Shown here: piece after piece, positions 1 to 7,233 of the stretch
How positions within the stretch are numbered: the stretch's first letter is position 1
How the letters are laid out: every line of letters starts with the position of its first letter
Source of the DNA: Bacillota bacterium
GTDB taxonomy: Bacteria > Bacillota > Clostridia > Lachnospirales > WQUN01
DNA: 15,420 bases
Reading direction: 5' to 3'
Assembly (NCBI GenBank): GCA_009782085.1
Contig: WQUN01000049.1
Coordinates: forward strand, 1 to 15,420
Program-made: the position numbers and the translations under genes
Notes under the pieces: model-generated
The model's input: the letters and a program-made list of their open reading frames with translations, nothing else
Told to the model about the DNA's origin: nothing
Database searches by the model: none

Positions 1-1
1 A

Positions 2-46
2 GACCTGGACGCGGAGGATGACGGGGAGCAGGTGTATGAATGCTGA
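2..46 (+). CDS. C-terminal end of a probable RelB/DinJ-type antitoxin (partial)
   Basis: An open frame enters from the left edge and encodes a short acidic tail (DLDAEDDGEQVYEC) that stops at TGA 44–46. The next frame, which resembles a YafQ toxin, starts with ATG at 40, so the two overlap by seven bases. Such an overlap is typical of type II toxin–antitoxin operons, where the antitoxin comes first and the toxin is translationally coupled. The identity is inferred from this arrangement and from the acidic tail; too little sequence is present to see the DNA-binding domain. Confidence 0.4.
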   Translation, partial: DLDAEDDGEQVYEC

Positions 47-234
47 ACCTGCGTCCGACCAATCAGTACAAAAAAGACCGCAAACTAGCCATAAAGCGCG
101 GGCTTCCTATGAGCCTGCTGGACGAGGTGCTGCAAACCCTGATGGAGGAAAAGGCCGTCTTTTGGTTTTTGCGTAATCCGCACCCCGCTTCTCCCCCTCA
201 AACACGAAATACCCGCCTCTCTCCTCTATCCTGA
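40..234 (+). pseudogene. Truncated YafQ/RelE-family mRNA interferase toxin
   Basis: The first 38 residues (starting MLNLRPTNQYKKDRKLAIKR) read like the N-terminus of YafQ-family RelE-fold toxins: a short beta strand, the Q(Y/F)KKD.K.A.KRG helix, then the SLLDEVL helix. Intact toxins run to about 90 residues and carry the catalytic half (RDH…GYRE-CHI…W.L.Y) after this point. Here the family-like sequence stops at about base 153. The remaining frame to TAG at 234 is just the complement of the methyltransferase gene, rich in Pro and Arg, so the toxin has no active site and should be inactive. Its start overlaps the end of the upstream antitoxin-like frame. Family recognition is from memory of the consensus; the truncation is directly visible. 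Confidence 0.6.
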
Positions 235-718
235 CCCCTCCGAACACCGCGATAAACTTATTCTTATACCACTCCCGGCGCTTCGTGACCATCAGCATTT
301 TCCCGCCGATAGCCAGCCGGTTGAAGCCCTTCTCGATAAACCCCTTGGCGACCGCGAAATCCGCGTGATACGGCGGATTCGACAGGATGAGCGCGTAGCC
401 CGCGCCGCCGATGTCCCCGAATCCGTCGCTCTGAACGACGCTCACGCCGGGGACGCCGTTTATCCGGGCGTTTTCACGCGCGATTTTTACCGCTTCCCCG
501 TCAATGTCGGACATGGTCACATATTCCGCGCCGACGAGCTTCGCGGCGTATATCCCGGCGATCCCCCAGCCGCAGCCCAGGTCGAGCACCTTGCCGCCGG
601 GGCGGAATTCCGCCAAAGACAGCATGGCCAGGGTCCCCGCGTCCGGGCCGCCGGGGGAGAACAGCGAGGGCAAAGTGCGAAAGCTCATGGTAATGCCGTT
701 TATTGTGACTGCAATCAT
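107..718 (-). CDS. Class I SAM-dependent methyltransferase, small (MTS/RsmC-like) domain
   Basis: The gene encodes 203 residues. A SAM-binding motif I (VLDLGCGWGIAG, about residues 44–55), an acidic residue after strand 2 (SDID, 70–73) and the catalytic NPPY motif (114–117) place it in the MTS family. This family includes RsmC, which methylates guanine N2 in 16S rRNA, and YbxB-type single-domain relatives. NPPY enzymes methylate amino groups of nucleobases or glutamine; the substrate here is not shown by the sequence. The start at 718 lies 10 bases after the leuC stop, and its ribosome site (TAGGGA) overlaps that stop, so it is probably coupled to leuC. The last ~16 residues (from about R188; PFPPSGF and onward) are encoded on the opposite strand of the toxin remnant and probably replace the native tail. 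The core appears intact. Confidence 0.8.
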   Translation of the reverse strand: MIAVTINGITMSFRTLPSLFSPGGPDAGTLAMLSLAEFRPGGKVLDLGCGWGIAGIYAAKLVGAEYVTMSDIDGEAVKIARENARINGVPGVSVVQSDGFGDIGGAGYALILSNPPYHADFAVAKGFIEKGFNRLAIGGKMLMVTKRREWYKNKFIAVFGGVRIEERGGYFVFEGEKRGADYAKTKRRPFPPSGFAAPRPAGS

Positions 719-728
719 GATTCGTTCC

Positions 729-1994
729 CTACAGACTGCATATCTCCGGATCGGTGATCTTCCCGGTCAGCGCGCTGGCGGCGGCCACGGCCGGGCCGCA
801 CAGGTACACCTCCGACTCCGGGTGCCCCATCCTGCCGACGAAGTTCCTGTTAGTCGTCGAGAGGGCCCGCTCGCCTTTGGCCAGGACGCCCATGTGCCCG
901 CCCAGGCACGGCCCGCAGGTCGGCGTGGACACGACGGCCCCGGCCCTTACGAAGTCCTCGATAAGCCCCTCTTTCAGGGCGTCGAGATATATCTGCTGCG
1001 TCCCCGGGAAGATTATCACGCGCATACCCCTGGCGACCTTTTTGCCGCGCAATATTTCGGCGGCAACGCGCAGGTCGCCCATGCGGCCGTTGGTGCAGGA
1101 GCCGATGACGACCTGGTCGATCGCCACCTCGCCGGCCTCGCCGATCGTCCGCGTGTTCTCCGGCAGATGCGGGAAGGCCACGACGGGCCTGAGCGCCGCC
1201 AGGTCGACCGTGTACGTCTCGTCATACAATGCGTCCGCGTCGGCCTCGAAAACCGCGTAGGGCTTGGACGAATGCGCGACGAAATACTCCATCGTCAGGG
1301 CGTCCGCCGGGAATATCCCGTTTTTCGCGCCGGCCTCGATGGCCATGTTGCAGACGGTGAAGCGGTCGTCCATCGAAAGGTTCGCGACGCCGTCCCCCGC
1401 GAATTCTATGGATTTATAGAGCGCGCCGTCCACGCCGATCATGCCGATTATATGCAGGATCAGGTCCTTGCCGCCGATCCATTTGCGGGGCTTGCCGATC
1501 AGGACGAACTTTACGGCGGAGGGGACCTTGAACCACGCCTTGCCCGTGGCCATGCCGCAGGCCATGTCGGTCGAACCGACGCCCGTGGCGAAGGCGCCCA
1601 GCGCGCCGTAGGTGCAGGTGTGCGAGTCCGCGCCGATTATCAGGTCGCCCGGCGCGACGAGGCCCTTTTCCGGCAGCAGGCAGTGCTCGATGCCCATCTC
1701 GCCGACCTCGAAGTAGTTTACGAGCTCCTTCTCCCGCGCGAATTCCCGCATCATCTTGCAGTGCTCCGCGGACTTGATGTCCTTGTTCGGCGTGAAGTGG
1801 TCCGGGACCACGACGACTTTCGACTTGTCGAACACGGCCTTCGCCCCGGTTTTCCCGAATTCCCTGATCGCCACCGGCGCCGTGATGTCGTTGCCCAAAA
1901 CGAGGTCGAGATCGGCCTCGATCAGCTGGCCGGGCGTCACTTCCGGCAGGCCGGCGCGGCGGGCCAGGATTTTTTGCGTCATTGTCATTGGCAT
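729..1994 (-). CDS. leuC: 3-isopropylmalate / citramalate dehydratase, large subunit
   Basis: The 421-residue protein is the aconitase-fold large subunit that isomerises 2-isopropylmalate to 3-isopropylmalate in leucine synthesis. With citramalate as substrate it also serves the pyruvate route to isoleucine, which fits the nearby cimA. The [4Fe-4S] ligands are visible as Cys300 (VIGSCTNG), Cys360 and Cys363 (TPTCGPCLGGHMG). GADSHTCTYGALG (121–133) and the length match the HacA/LeuC-type bacterial and archaeal subunit of about 420 residues. The start at 1994 was chosen because AGGAGG lies nine bases upstream; an in-frame extension to 2090 would add 32 unlike residues. The small subunit leuD, normally the next gene, is absent: a methyltransferase follows 10 bases later. 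Confidence 0.95.
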   Translation of the reverse strand: MPMTMTQKILARRAGLPEVTPGQLIEADLDLVLGNDITAPVAIREFGKTGAKAVFDKSKVVVVPDHFTPNKDIKSAEHCKMMREFAREKELVNYFEVGEMGIEHCLLPEKGLVAPGDLIIGADSHTCTYGALGAFATGVGSTDMACGMATGKAWFKVPSAVKFVLIGKPRKWIGGKDLILHIIGMIGVDGALYKSIEFAGDGVANLSMDDRFTVCNMAIEAGAKNGIFPADALTMEYFVAHSSKPYAVFEADADALYDETYTVDLAALRPVVAFPHLPENTRTIGEAGEVAIDQVVIGSCTNGRMGDLRVAAEILRGKKVARGMRVIIFPGTQQIYLDALKEGLIEDFVRAGAVVSTPTCGPCLGGHMGVLAKGERALSTTNRNFVGRMGHPESEVYLCGPAVAAASALTGKITDPEICSL

Positions 1995-2028
1995 TGCTCT
2001 ATACCTCCTGTGCGGCCGAGAGCATCCC

Positions 2029-2097
2029 TTAGGCCGGCAATATCCTTGAATATAACTGCATATGCTTTTTAACCACATCGAGGATATCACGTTTCAT
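2029..2097 (-). pseudogene. 22-codon reading frame overlapping the nucleotidyltransferase end, possible remnant of its partner
   Basis: An ATG at 2097, inside the last codons of the nucleotidyltransferase gene, opens a frame beginning MKRDILDVVKKHMQLYSRIL and ending at TAA 2029–2031. A G-rich stretch (GGGGGCG) sits about ten bases upstream. MNT genes are very often followed by an overlapping HEPN/DUF86 gene, and this short helical frame sits exactly where such a partner would start. I cannot match the sequence to HEPN with any certainty. It may be a chance frame. Confidence 0.25.
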
Positions 2098-2374
2098 ACA
2101 AAACCACGCCCCCGTCCAATATAGAATCCCTAAGGCATGAGTTTTGCAGTCCTTTCATCGTCAACAAATCAACATCCACGGATAGTTTATCCTCCAGAGA
2201 AAAAAGGAAATCCCAGTATGCTTCGGACAAATCCGCGCCGTCAACGACCAAATCTATATCGCTTTGTTCCGTTGCCGTGTTTTTGGCATAAGATCCCACC
2301 AACACCACGCGCGATATAGGCAGCGCAGCCGCGGAGTTTTTGACAACCGCCCGTATTTCCGAGACTTTATACAT
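2087..2374 (-). CDS. MNT-type minimal nucleotidyltransferase-domain protein
   Basis: The 95-residue protein carries the polymerase-beta-like signature GSYAKNTATEQSDIDLVVD (27–45), with the metal-binding pair Asp39 and Asp41 and a third acidic residue in DVDLL (about Asp69). This is the complete length of MNT proteins, which often act as antitoxins that AMPylate or neutralise a HEPN RNase encoded next to them. The usual Gly in GSYARG is Asn here (GSYAKN). The ATG at 2374 overlaps the DUF2461 gene by eight bases and has GGAGG eight bases upstream. No intact HEPN gene is adjacent. The gene looks less GC-rich than its neighbours, which suggests transfer. The domain call is firm; the biological role is not known. 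Confidence 0.8.
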   Translation of the reverse strand: MYKVSEIRAVVKNSAAALPISRVVLVGSYAKNTATEQSDIDLVVDGADLSEAYWDFLFSLEDKLSVDVDLLTMKGLQNSCLRDSILDGGVVLYET

Positions 2375-3056
2375 CCGGACCGCCTCCGCGCAGCGCGTCT
2401 TTTATCAATCCAAACAGCCCCTTTGCCCCGCGAAACCCCTCCGCGATCTCCTCCAGAAGCTCGGGCCGGAATACGCCGTCGGATACGGGGCAGTCCTTTC
2501 CGACGCGGAAGCTCCTCATATTGAGAAAATCCCTAAGTATCAGGTTTTCCACGCCCGCGAAACGGTCTTTCGCGTATTTGGCTCCGAAAACCGCCATACC
2601 GAGCCCGCCGGCCCGCTCCAGCTCCCGCGCGAAGGCGGCGCCGCCTGCGAGGGCGGCTTTTCGTATGCGCTCCATGCCCGGGCCCGTCTGGTTATATATC
2701 CTGATCCCATACGAATAATATTCGCAGCCCATGTCAAAGTACAGGCCGGGGATGTCCTTTTCCCGGGACGGCTCCCGGAACCTGACGTACATATACTCTT
2801 TTAGCGGCGCGCCCCTGGAGAACCTCATGTCGCTGTACATGGACGACAGGCATTTCGACGGCTTCGTCTCCAAAGCCGCGTCGACAGAGGCCGCCACGGG
2901 GGCGAGACCGTAAAAAAGGCGCGTCAGGGGCTCGGTTATCAGGGCCTTGTACCTGATTTTGTTCTCCTCCAGCCGCTCCGTCGTGTTGATATGGCGCAGC
3001 GACAGGAGAAAGTCCTGGAATTCCCGCGGGAAACCGTCGAAACCGCCTGATTCCAT
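2367..3056 (-). CDS. DUF2461 family protein
   Basis: Taken from ATG 3056 the product has 229 residues. It shows the DUF2461 layout: an N-terminal F..EFQDFLLSLRHINTTERLEENK helix pair, then a central D.RFSRGAPLKEYMYVRF segment, and LYFDMGCEYYSYGIRIYN. The family (TIGR02453) has about 220 members' length in residues and no settled biochemical function. Two starts are possible. ATG 3071 overlaps the upstream stop as ATGA and adds five residues. ATG 3056 has GAAGG eight bases upstream and gives the usual short lead before the first conserved Phe, so I prefer it. Expression is likely coupled to the SIMPL gene upstream and the nucleotidyltransferase downstream, with which it overlaps by eight bases. 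It has no apparent link to branched-chain amino acids. Confidence 0.75.
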   Translation of the reverse strand: MESGGFDGFPREFQDFLLSLRHINTTERLEENKIRYKALITEPLTRLFYGLAPVAASVDAALETKPSKCLSSMYSDMRFSRGAPLKEYMYVRFREPSREKDIPGLYFDMGCEYYSYGIRIYNQTGPGMERIRKAALAGGAAFARELERAGGLGMAVFGAKYAKDRFAGVENLILRDFLNMRSFRVGKDCPVSDGVFRPELLEEIAEGFRGAKGLFGLIKDALRGGGPDV

Positions 3057-3067
3057 CGGATTAACCT

Positions 3068-3883
3068 TCATTCGACCGCATAATACAGTTTCACCGTGAC
3101 CGACGCGGTCTTCCATTTTGACCACGTGTTGAGCGTCCCGTATGAACTGAATTCCTCCGAAGCGGAGTTGAGGGCTGTTATCTGAAAGACACCCAAGCTC
3201 GCGTTTAGCAGCTTCCCTGCTCGTGAACCGGAACTCTCCGCGATTATGTCGATGCGCTCCTTAGCGTTCGCCGTGGCTTGCCGTATCATATCCAGCTTTA
3301 GCTGATCAAGCTTTGTGTAGTAAAAATTGGGCGCATCAGACACGAGATTGACGCCGGAGTCAATCAGTTCGGTCACGCTACGGGAAATGTTCTCTATTTT
3401 GTCCACGTCGCCGGACGAGATGAAGACGCTCTGCGTCAACTTATAGCCGTCCGGATAAGAACCGATGATAGCCCCATTGTCCGCGTATTCGTTCCGGATT
3501 TTCTGCTCGATATTCACCGCCAGGAATGTTATCTCGTTTTCGTGAACACCGTTATCAAGCAGATATTTGCGAACGATGCCGGCATTCTCTTTCAGAAGGC
3601 CATACGCCTCCTGAGTGGTCGCCGCTTCGCAAGAAAAACTGCCGTTCCAAGTAACCTGATCCGAGAGAAAGTCACGCGAGGCCGAACCGGTCGCCGTTAT
3701 CCCCCCGCTGGCAATAGTTTTGTAGGATACCAGCCCGTTAATAACCAAGTTCGCAGCCTTGCCAATCCCTATCGAGAGGAGGCAGATTGCCGCTATCACC
3801 CACGCACCGATCACAACTGACTTGATGATGCCCGCAATTCCAGGGTCGAGCCTAAACCGCGAAGGTTTTTGCTTATTGTACAT
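3068..3883 (-). CDS. SIMPL (DUF541) domain protein with N-terminal membrane anchor
   Basis: The 271-residue protein has a basic cytoplasmic N-terminus and a single hydrophobic helix (about residues 17–41). The rest resembles the SIMPL/DUF541 fold: GGITATGSASRDFLSDQVTWNG opening strand, a long helix with QEAYGLLKENAGIVRKYL, ENEITFLAVNIEQK, a GYKLTQSVFI strand, and a C-terminal VTVKLYYAVE strand. SIMPL proteins are periplasmic or surface proteins of poorly defined role; some bind a kinase partner (the IRAK-linked SIMPL that named the family), others form oligomeric rings. ATG 3883 starts 19 bases after the cimA stop with only a weak GGGG ribosome site. The gene visibly uses more A/T at third positions than cimA or leuC, so it may be acquired. 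Confidence 0.75.
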   Translation of the reverse strand: MYNKQKPSRFRLDPGIAGIIKSVVIGAWVIAAICLLSIGIGKAANLVINGLVSYKTIASGGITATGSASRDFLSDQVTWNGSFSCEAATTQEAYGLLKENAGIVRKYLLDNGVHENEITFLAVNIEQKIRNEYADNGAIIGSYPDGYKLTQSVFISSGDVDKIENISRSVTELIDSGVNLVSDAPNFYYTKLDQLKLDMIRQATANAKERIDIIAESSGSRAGKLLNASLGVFQITALNSASEEFSSYGTLNTWSKWKTASVTVKLYYAVE

Positions 3884-3902
3884 TCCATCAACCCCTATAG
3901 TA

Positions 3903-5501
3903 TCACATATACGCCCTGAACCTCATCTCGATATCCTTTATCAGCTTATACTCGATGCTGTCCACCAGCGCGTTCCAGCTCGCCTCGAGGATGTCGTTGG
4001 ACACGCCGACGGTGGACCAGCTGTCCTCCCCGTCGGTGGACTCTATCAGCACGCGCACCGTGGAAGCCGTGGCCGCGCCGCCGTCCAGCACGCGGACCTT
4101 GTAATCCGTCAGGTACACTTCCCGAAGCTGGGGATAGAAGACCTCCAGGGCCTTGCGGAGCGCCTTGTCCAGGGCGTTCACCGGGCCGTTCCCCTCGGCC
4201 GCGGTGACCTCCGTCCTGCCGTCCACGATGACCTTTATCACGGCGGAGGCGCTCTGATCGTCGGAATAGGGCTGTTCGCCGATTATTTTGAATTTGACCA
4301 GCTGGAAAAACGGCTTGTATTTGCCGAGCTGCTTGCGGATGATGAGCTCCACGGAGGCCTCGGCCGCCTCGAACTGGTAGCCCTTGCTCTCCAGCTCCTT
4401 CAGCCTCGCCGTGACGGCCTCCGTCTCCGGCGAGTCCCTGGTGATGTTCTTGTCGATCTTTTGTATGCGAGAGATGATCAGGCTCCTGCCGGCGACCTCG
4501 CTGGTCAGGAATTTGCGCTCGTTGCCGACGGCCGCGGGGTCGACGTGCTCGTAGCTGCCGGGGGCCTTGGCCATCGCGTCGATGTGCAGCCCGCCCTTGT
4601 GGGCGAAGGCGCTTCTGCCGACATACGGCTCCCGCTCCGGCATGGCGACGTTGGCGATCTCGTTTATCAGCCGCGCCGTGACCGTCAGGTTCTTAAGCTG
4701 CTCCGGCGGTATGCACGCGATCCCGCGCTTTAGCTGGAGGTTCGGGATTATGGACGAAAGCGCGGCGTTCCCGCAGCGCTCCCCGAAGCCCGTCAGCGCG
4801 CCCTGCACCTGCTCCGCGCCGGCCATGACAGCTATGACGGAGTTGGCCACGGCCATGCCCGCGTCGTTGTGGCAGTGGATGCCGATGCGGACGCCGGCCG
4901 TTTCGACGGCCTTCTTCGTAGCCTCGTATATCTCGTCCGGAAAGGTCCCGCCGTTGGTGTCGCAGAGGCAGACGCAGTCCGCGCCCGCGTCCGCCGCCGC
5001 GCGGATGGTGTCCAAGGCGTAGGCCGGGTTGGCCGCGTAGCCCTGGAAAAAGTGCTCCGCGTCGAATATGACCTCTTTGCCGCGCTCCTTCAGGAAGGCC
5101 ACCGTCTCGGAGATCATCTTGAGGTTTTCGCCGAGGGTCGTTTTAAGCACGTCCGTCACGTGGTAATCCCAGCTCTTGCCGACGATGCAGACCACGGGGG
5201 TGTTGGCCGCCAGCAAAGCGGCCGCGTTTTTGTCGTCCGCCACGGCCGCGCCTTTTTTGCGCGTGCTCCCGAAGGCGGCGAGCCTGGCGTTTTTAAGCGC
5301 CAGCCCGCCCGCCTTGGCGAAGAACTCCAGCTCCTTCGGGTTCGAGGCGGGGAAACCGGCCTCGATATAGCTCACTCCGAGGTCGTCCAGGGCCTCCACG
5401 ATCTTCAGCCTGTCCGTCAGGGAGAAGGATATGCCCTCCGCCTGCGCCCCGTCGCGGAGCGTCGTTTCCAATACAGATACTCTTCCGGGCGTTTTCGTCA
5501 T
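3903..5501 (-). CDS. cimA: (R)-citramalate synthase
   Basis: The 532-residue enzyme condenses pyruvate with acetyl-CoA to (R)-citramalate, the first step of the threonine-independent route to isoleucine. The HMGL-like TIM barrel is shown by LETTLRDGAQAEGISFS (11–26), where the AQAEGISFS version separates CimA from 2-isopropylmalate synthase. The metal ligands follow in IGIHCHNDAG (His209, His211) and in GFGERCGNA (238–246). A LeuA-dimer regulatory domain fills about residues 390–532. The ATG at 5501 overlaps the ilvC stop as ATGA, so translation is coupled. Reading further upstream would run antisense to nothing useful and add unlike residues. The C-terminal domain suggests feedback control, by isoleucine in known CimA enzymes. 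Confidence 0.95.
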   Translation of the reverse strand: MTKTPGRVSVLETTLRDGAQAEGISFSLTDRLKIVEALDDLGVSYIEAGFPASNPKELEFFAKAGGLALKNARLAAFGSTRKKGAAVADDKNAAALLAANTPVVCIVGKSWDYHVTDVLKTTLGENLKMISETVAFLKERGKEVIFDAEHFFQGYAANPAYALDTIRAAADAGADCVCLCDTNGGTFPDEIYEATKKAVETAGVRIGIHCHNDAGMAVANSVIAVMAGAEQVQGALTGFGERCGNAALSSIIPNLQLKRGIACIPPEQLKNLTVTARLINEIANVAMPEREPYVGRSAFAHKGGLHIDAMAKAPGSYEHVDPAAVGNERKFLTSEVAGRSLIISRIQKIDKNITRDSPETEAVTARLKELESKGYQFEAAEASVELIIRKQLGKYKPFFQLVKFKIIGEQPYSDDQSASAVIKVIVDGRTEVTAAEGNGPVNALDKALRKALEVFYPQLREVYLTDYKVRVLDGGAATASTVRVLIESTDGEDSWSTVGVSNDILEASWNALVDSIEYKLIKDIEMRFRAYM

Positions 5502-6490
5502 TTTTTCGCCCAGCTCATCATCTGCCTTAGCTCTTTCCCGACCTTCTCCACCTGGTGCTCGGCCTCCATGCGCCGCGAGGCGTTGAAGTGCGCCCTGTTG
5601 GACTGGTTCTCGAGGATCCAGCTCTTGGCGAAGGTGCCGTCCTGTATCTCGCTCAGAACTTTCTTCATCTCTTTCTTGGTTTCGGCGGTGATTATGCGCT
5701 TGCCTGTCTCGTAATCCCCGTATTCGGCGGTGTCGCTGATGGAATAGCGCATATAGCCCAGGCCGCCCTGGTTCACGAGGTCGATGATCAGCTTCATCTC
5801 GTGGATGCACTCGAAATAGGCGCTTTCCGGCTGATACCCGGCCTCCACGAGCGTCTCGAACCCGGCCTTCATAAGCGCGGTCACTCCGCCGCAGAGCACG
5901 GCCTGCTCGCCGAAGAGGTCCGTCTCCGTCTCTTCCTTAAAGGTAGTCTCCAGAACGCCGGCCCGCGCCCCGCCGATGCCGAGCGCGTAAGCCAAGGCCA
6001 CGTCGCGGGTGTCGCCGGTCACGTCCCTGTGGACGGCGATAAGGCACGGGACCCCGCGCCCCTCCTGGAACTGGCTCCTGACGGTGTGGCCGGGGCCCTT
6101 GGGCGCGATCATGAACACGTTCACGTCCTCCGGCGGAGCGACCTGGCCGAAGTGGATGTTGAAGCCGTGGGCGAAGGCCAGGTATTTGCCGGGTTTCAGG
6201 TTCGGCTCGACGCTCTCCCTGTAGATTTTCGGCTGCTTCTCGTCGTTGACGAGGATCATGATGACATCGGCGGCCTTGGCCGCGTCAAAGGCCGTGGCGA
6301 CCTTTAGGCCGGCGTCCCCGGCGACCTTCCAGGACTTACTGCCCTCGTAGAGGCCGACGATCACGTCCACTCCCGATTCGTGCAGGTTAAGCGCGTGGGC
6401 GTGGCCCTGGCTGCCGTAGCCGATGACGGCCACGGTCTTGCCGTTGAGGCGGCTGAGGTCGCAGTCCTGCTGATAATAGAGCTTTGCCAT
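5498..6490 (-). CDS. ilvC: Ketol-acid reductoisomerase, class I
   Basis: The 330-residue enzyme converts 2-acetolactate or 2-aceto-2-hydroxybutyrate to the dihydroxy acid for valine, leucine and isoleucine, using NAD(P)H and Mg2+. The Rossmann motif is VIGYGSQGHAHALNL (22–36). The cofactor loop reads VGLYEGSKSW (45–54), with Tyr-Glu where many NADPH enzymes have Arg. FAHGFNIHFG contains the conserved His108, and Mg2+ ligands are Asp191 and Glu195 (ETDLFGEQ). The length fits class I enzymes. The start at 6490 has GGGAGG eight bases upstream; a longer in-frame start at 6523 would overlap ilvN and lacks a site. It sits 32 bases after ilvN and overlaps cimA. Confidence 0.97.
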   Translation of the reverse strand: MAKLYYQQDCDLSRLNGKTVAVIGYGSQGHAHALNLHESGVDVIVGLYEGSKSWKVAGDAGLKVATAFDAAKAADVIMILVNDEKQPKIYRESVEPNLKPGKYLAFAHGFNIHFGQVAPPEDVNVFMIAPKGPGHTVRSQFQEGRGVPCLIAVHRDVTGDTRDVALAYALGIGGARAGVLETTFKEETETDLFGEQAVLCGGVTALMKAGFETLVEAGYQPESAYFECIHEMKLIIDLVNQGGLGYMRYSISDTAEYGDYETGKRIITAETKKEMKKVLSEIQDGTFAKSWILENQSNRAHFNASRRMEAEHQVEKVGKELRQMMSWAKK

Positions 6491-6522
6491 TTGTAAATCC
6501 TCCCTTGGTTTATGGTTTATCA

Positions 6523-7014
6523 TTATTTTTCACTTTCATTCGCCCCTCTTGGCAGCGCCGTCAGCCCCGTCCTGGCCACCTCCACGATCCCGTAGGGCCG
6601 CATCAGATCTATGAACGCGTCTATCTTGGACTTGCCGCCGGTTATCTCCACCGTGACGGAGCTTGGGGCCACGTCGATGATGCTGCCGCGGAAGATGCCG
6701 ACGATCCCGGCCAGGTCGGCGCGGGTCGCGGACGTGGCCGTGACCTTTATAAGGGCGATCTCGCGGTATATAGACGTCTCCGGCGGCAGGGCGACCACCT
6801 CCACCGTGTCCACCAGCTTTCCGACCTGCTTCGATATCTGGTCGATTATCAGGTCGTCGCCTGTCACGGCGACGGTGATCCTGGAATAGAGCGGGTTTTC
6901 CGTCTCGCCGACGCTCAGGCTGTCGATGTTGTACCCCCGGCGGCTGAACAGCCCCGTCACCCGGCGAAGGACGCCGGGCTGGTTGTCCACCAGGATTGAA
7001 AGCACGTGCTTCAT
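6523..7014 (-). CDS. ilvN: Acetolactate synthase, small regulatory subunit
   Basis: The 163-residue protein is the ACT-domain regulatory subunit of acetohydroxyacid synthase. HVLSILVDNQPGVLRRVTGL opens the first ACT domain (about residues 3–77), with FSRRGYNIDSLSVGETE in its typical place. The second half has REIALIKV and the C-terminal FIDLMRPYGIVEVARTG region. The subunit activates the catalytic subunit IlvB and gives it valine feedback sensitivity. ATG 7014 has GGGAGG ten bases upstream. A TTG at 7032 lies within that site and was rejected. ilvB is usually directly upstream, but none is in this window. Confidence 0.95.
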   Translation of the reverse strand: MKHVLSILVDNQPGVLRRVTGLFSRRGYNIDSLSVGETENPLYSRITVAVTGDDLIIDQISKQVGKLVDTVEVVALPPETSIYREIALIKVTATSATRADLAGIVGIFRGSIIDVAPSSVTVEITGGKSKIDAFIDLMRPYGIVEVARTGLTALPRGANESEK

Positions 7015-7037
7015 CGGTTCAGTACCTCCCAATCGTA

Positions 7038-7118
7038 TTATTGATTCATCCGCTCGTCGGTTATCCCGGGCCTGACAAAGTCCGTCTCAAGCCGTTCGTA
7101 CAGGTCGCGCGCCTTCAT
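7038..7118 (-). pseudogene. 26-codon gene remnant before ilvN, possibly the start of a Nif3-like gene
   Basis: A strong ribosome site (GGGAGG, six bases before ATG 7118) precedes a frame starting MKARDLYERLETDFVRPGIT and ending at TAA seven bases before the ilvN ribosome site. From memory, this start resembles clostridial Nif3-like dinuclear metal proteins that begin with a (K)(D/E)LY..LE.DFI.PG.(S/T)D segment, and it breaks off right there. It has only four branched-chain residues and no run of Leu, Ile or Val codons, so it does not look like an attenuation leader. It may be a 5' remnant left by a deletion, or a short translated leader coupled to ilvN. Confidence 0.4.
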
Positions 7119-7148
7119 CCGACACCTCCCGCGAAAGTTTTGAAGGTG

Positions 7149-7160
7149 ATTATATATCAT
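7149..7160 (-). promoter_or_regulatory. Possible -10 element upstream of ilvN
   Basis: On the minus strand TATAAT occurs at 7154–7149, about 30 bases before the 7118 ATG, and an overlapping TGATATATA reads as an extended -10. No convincing -35 lies 17 bases upstream. It could give ilvN onward some transcription independent of the leuA leader. Weak evidence. Confidence 0.25.
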
Positions 7161-7233
7161 TCAAGCGATTTGCGCTAGTCTTTTTGTCATTTTTCCCACG
7201 ACAAACGAATGAACATACAAATTGCACAACGAA

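Noticed and set aside
504..2072. A long open frame on the plus strand (522 codons) across leuC
   Set aside because: It is antisense to leuC, rich in Arg, Gly and Val as expected for a shadow frame in GC-rich DNA, and has no family motif.
7038..7118. A branched-chain attenuation leader peptide before ilvN
   Set aside because: Only four Leu, Val or Ile codons occur in 26 and they are scattered; there is no terminator hairpin with a T-run between it and ilvN.
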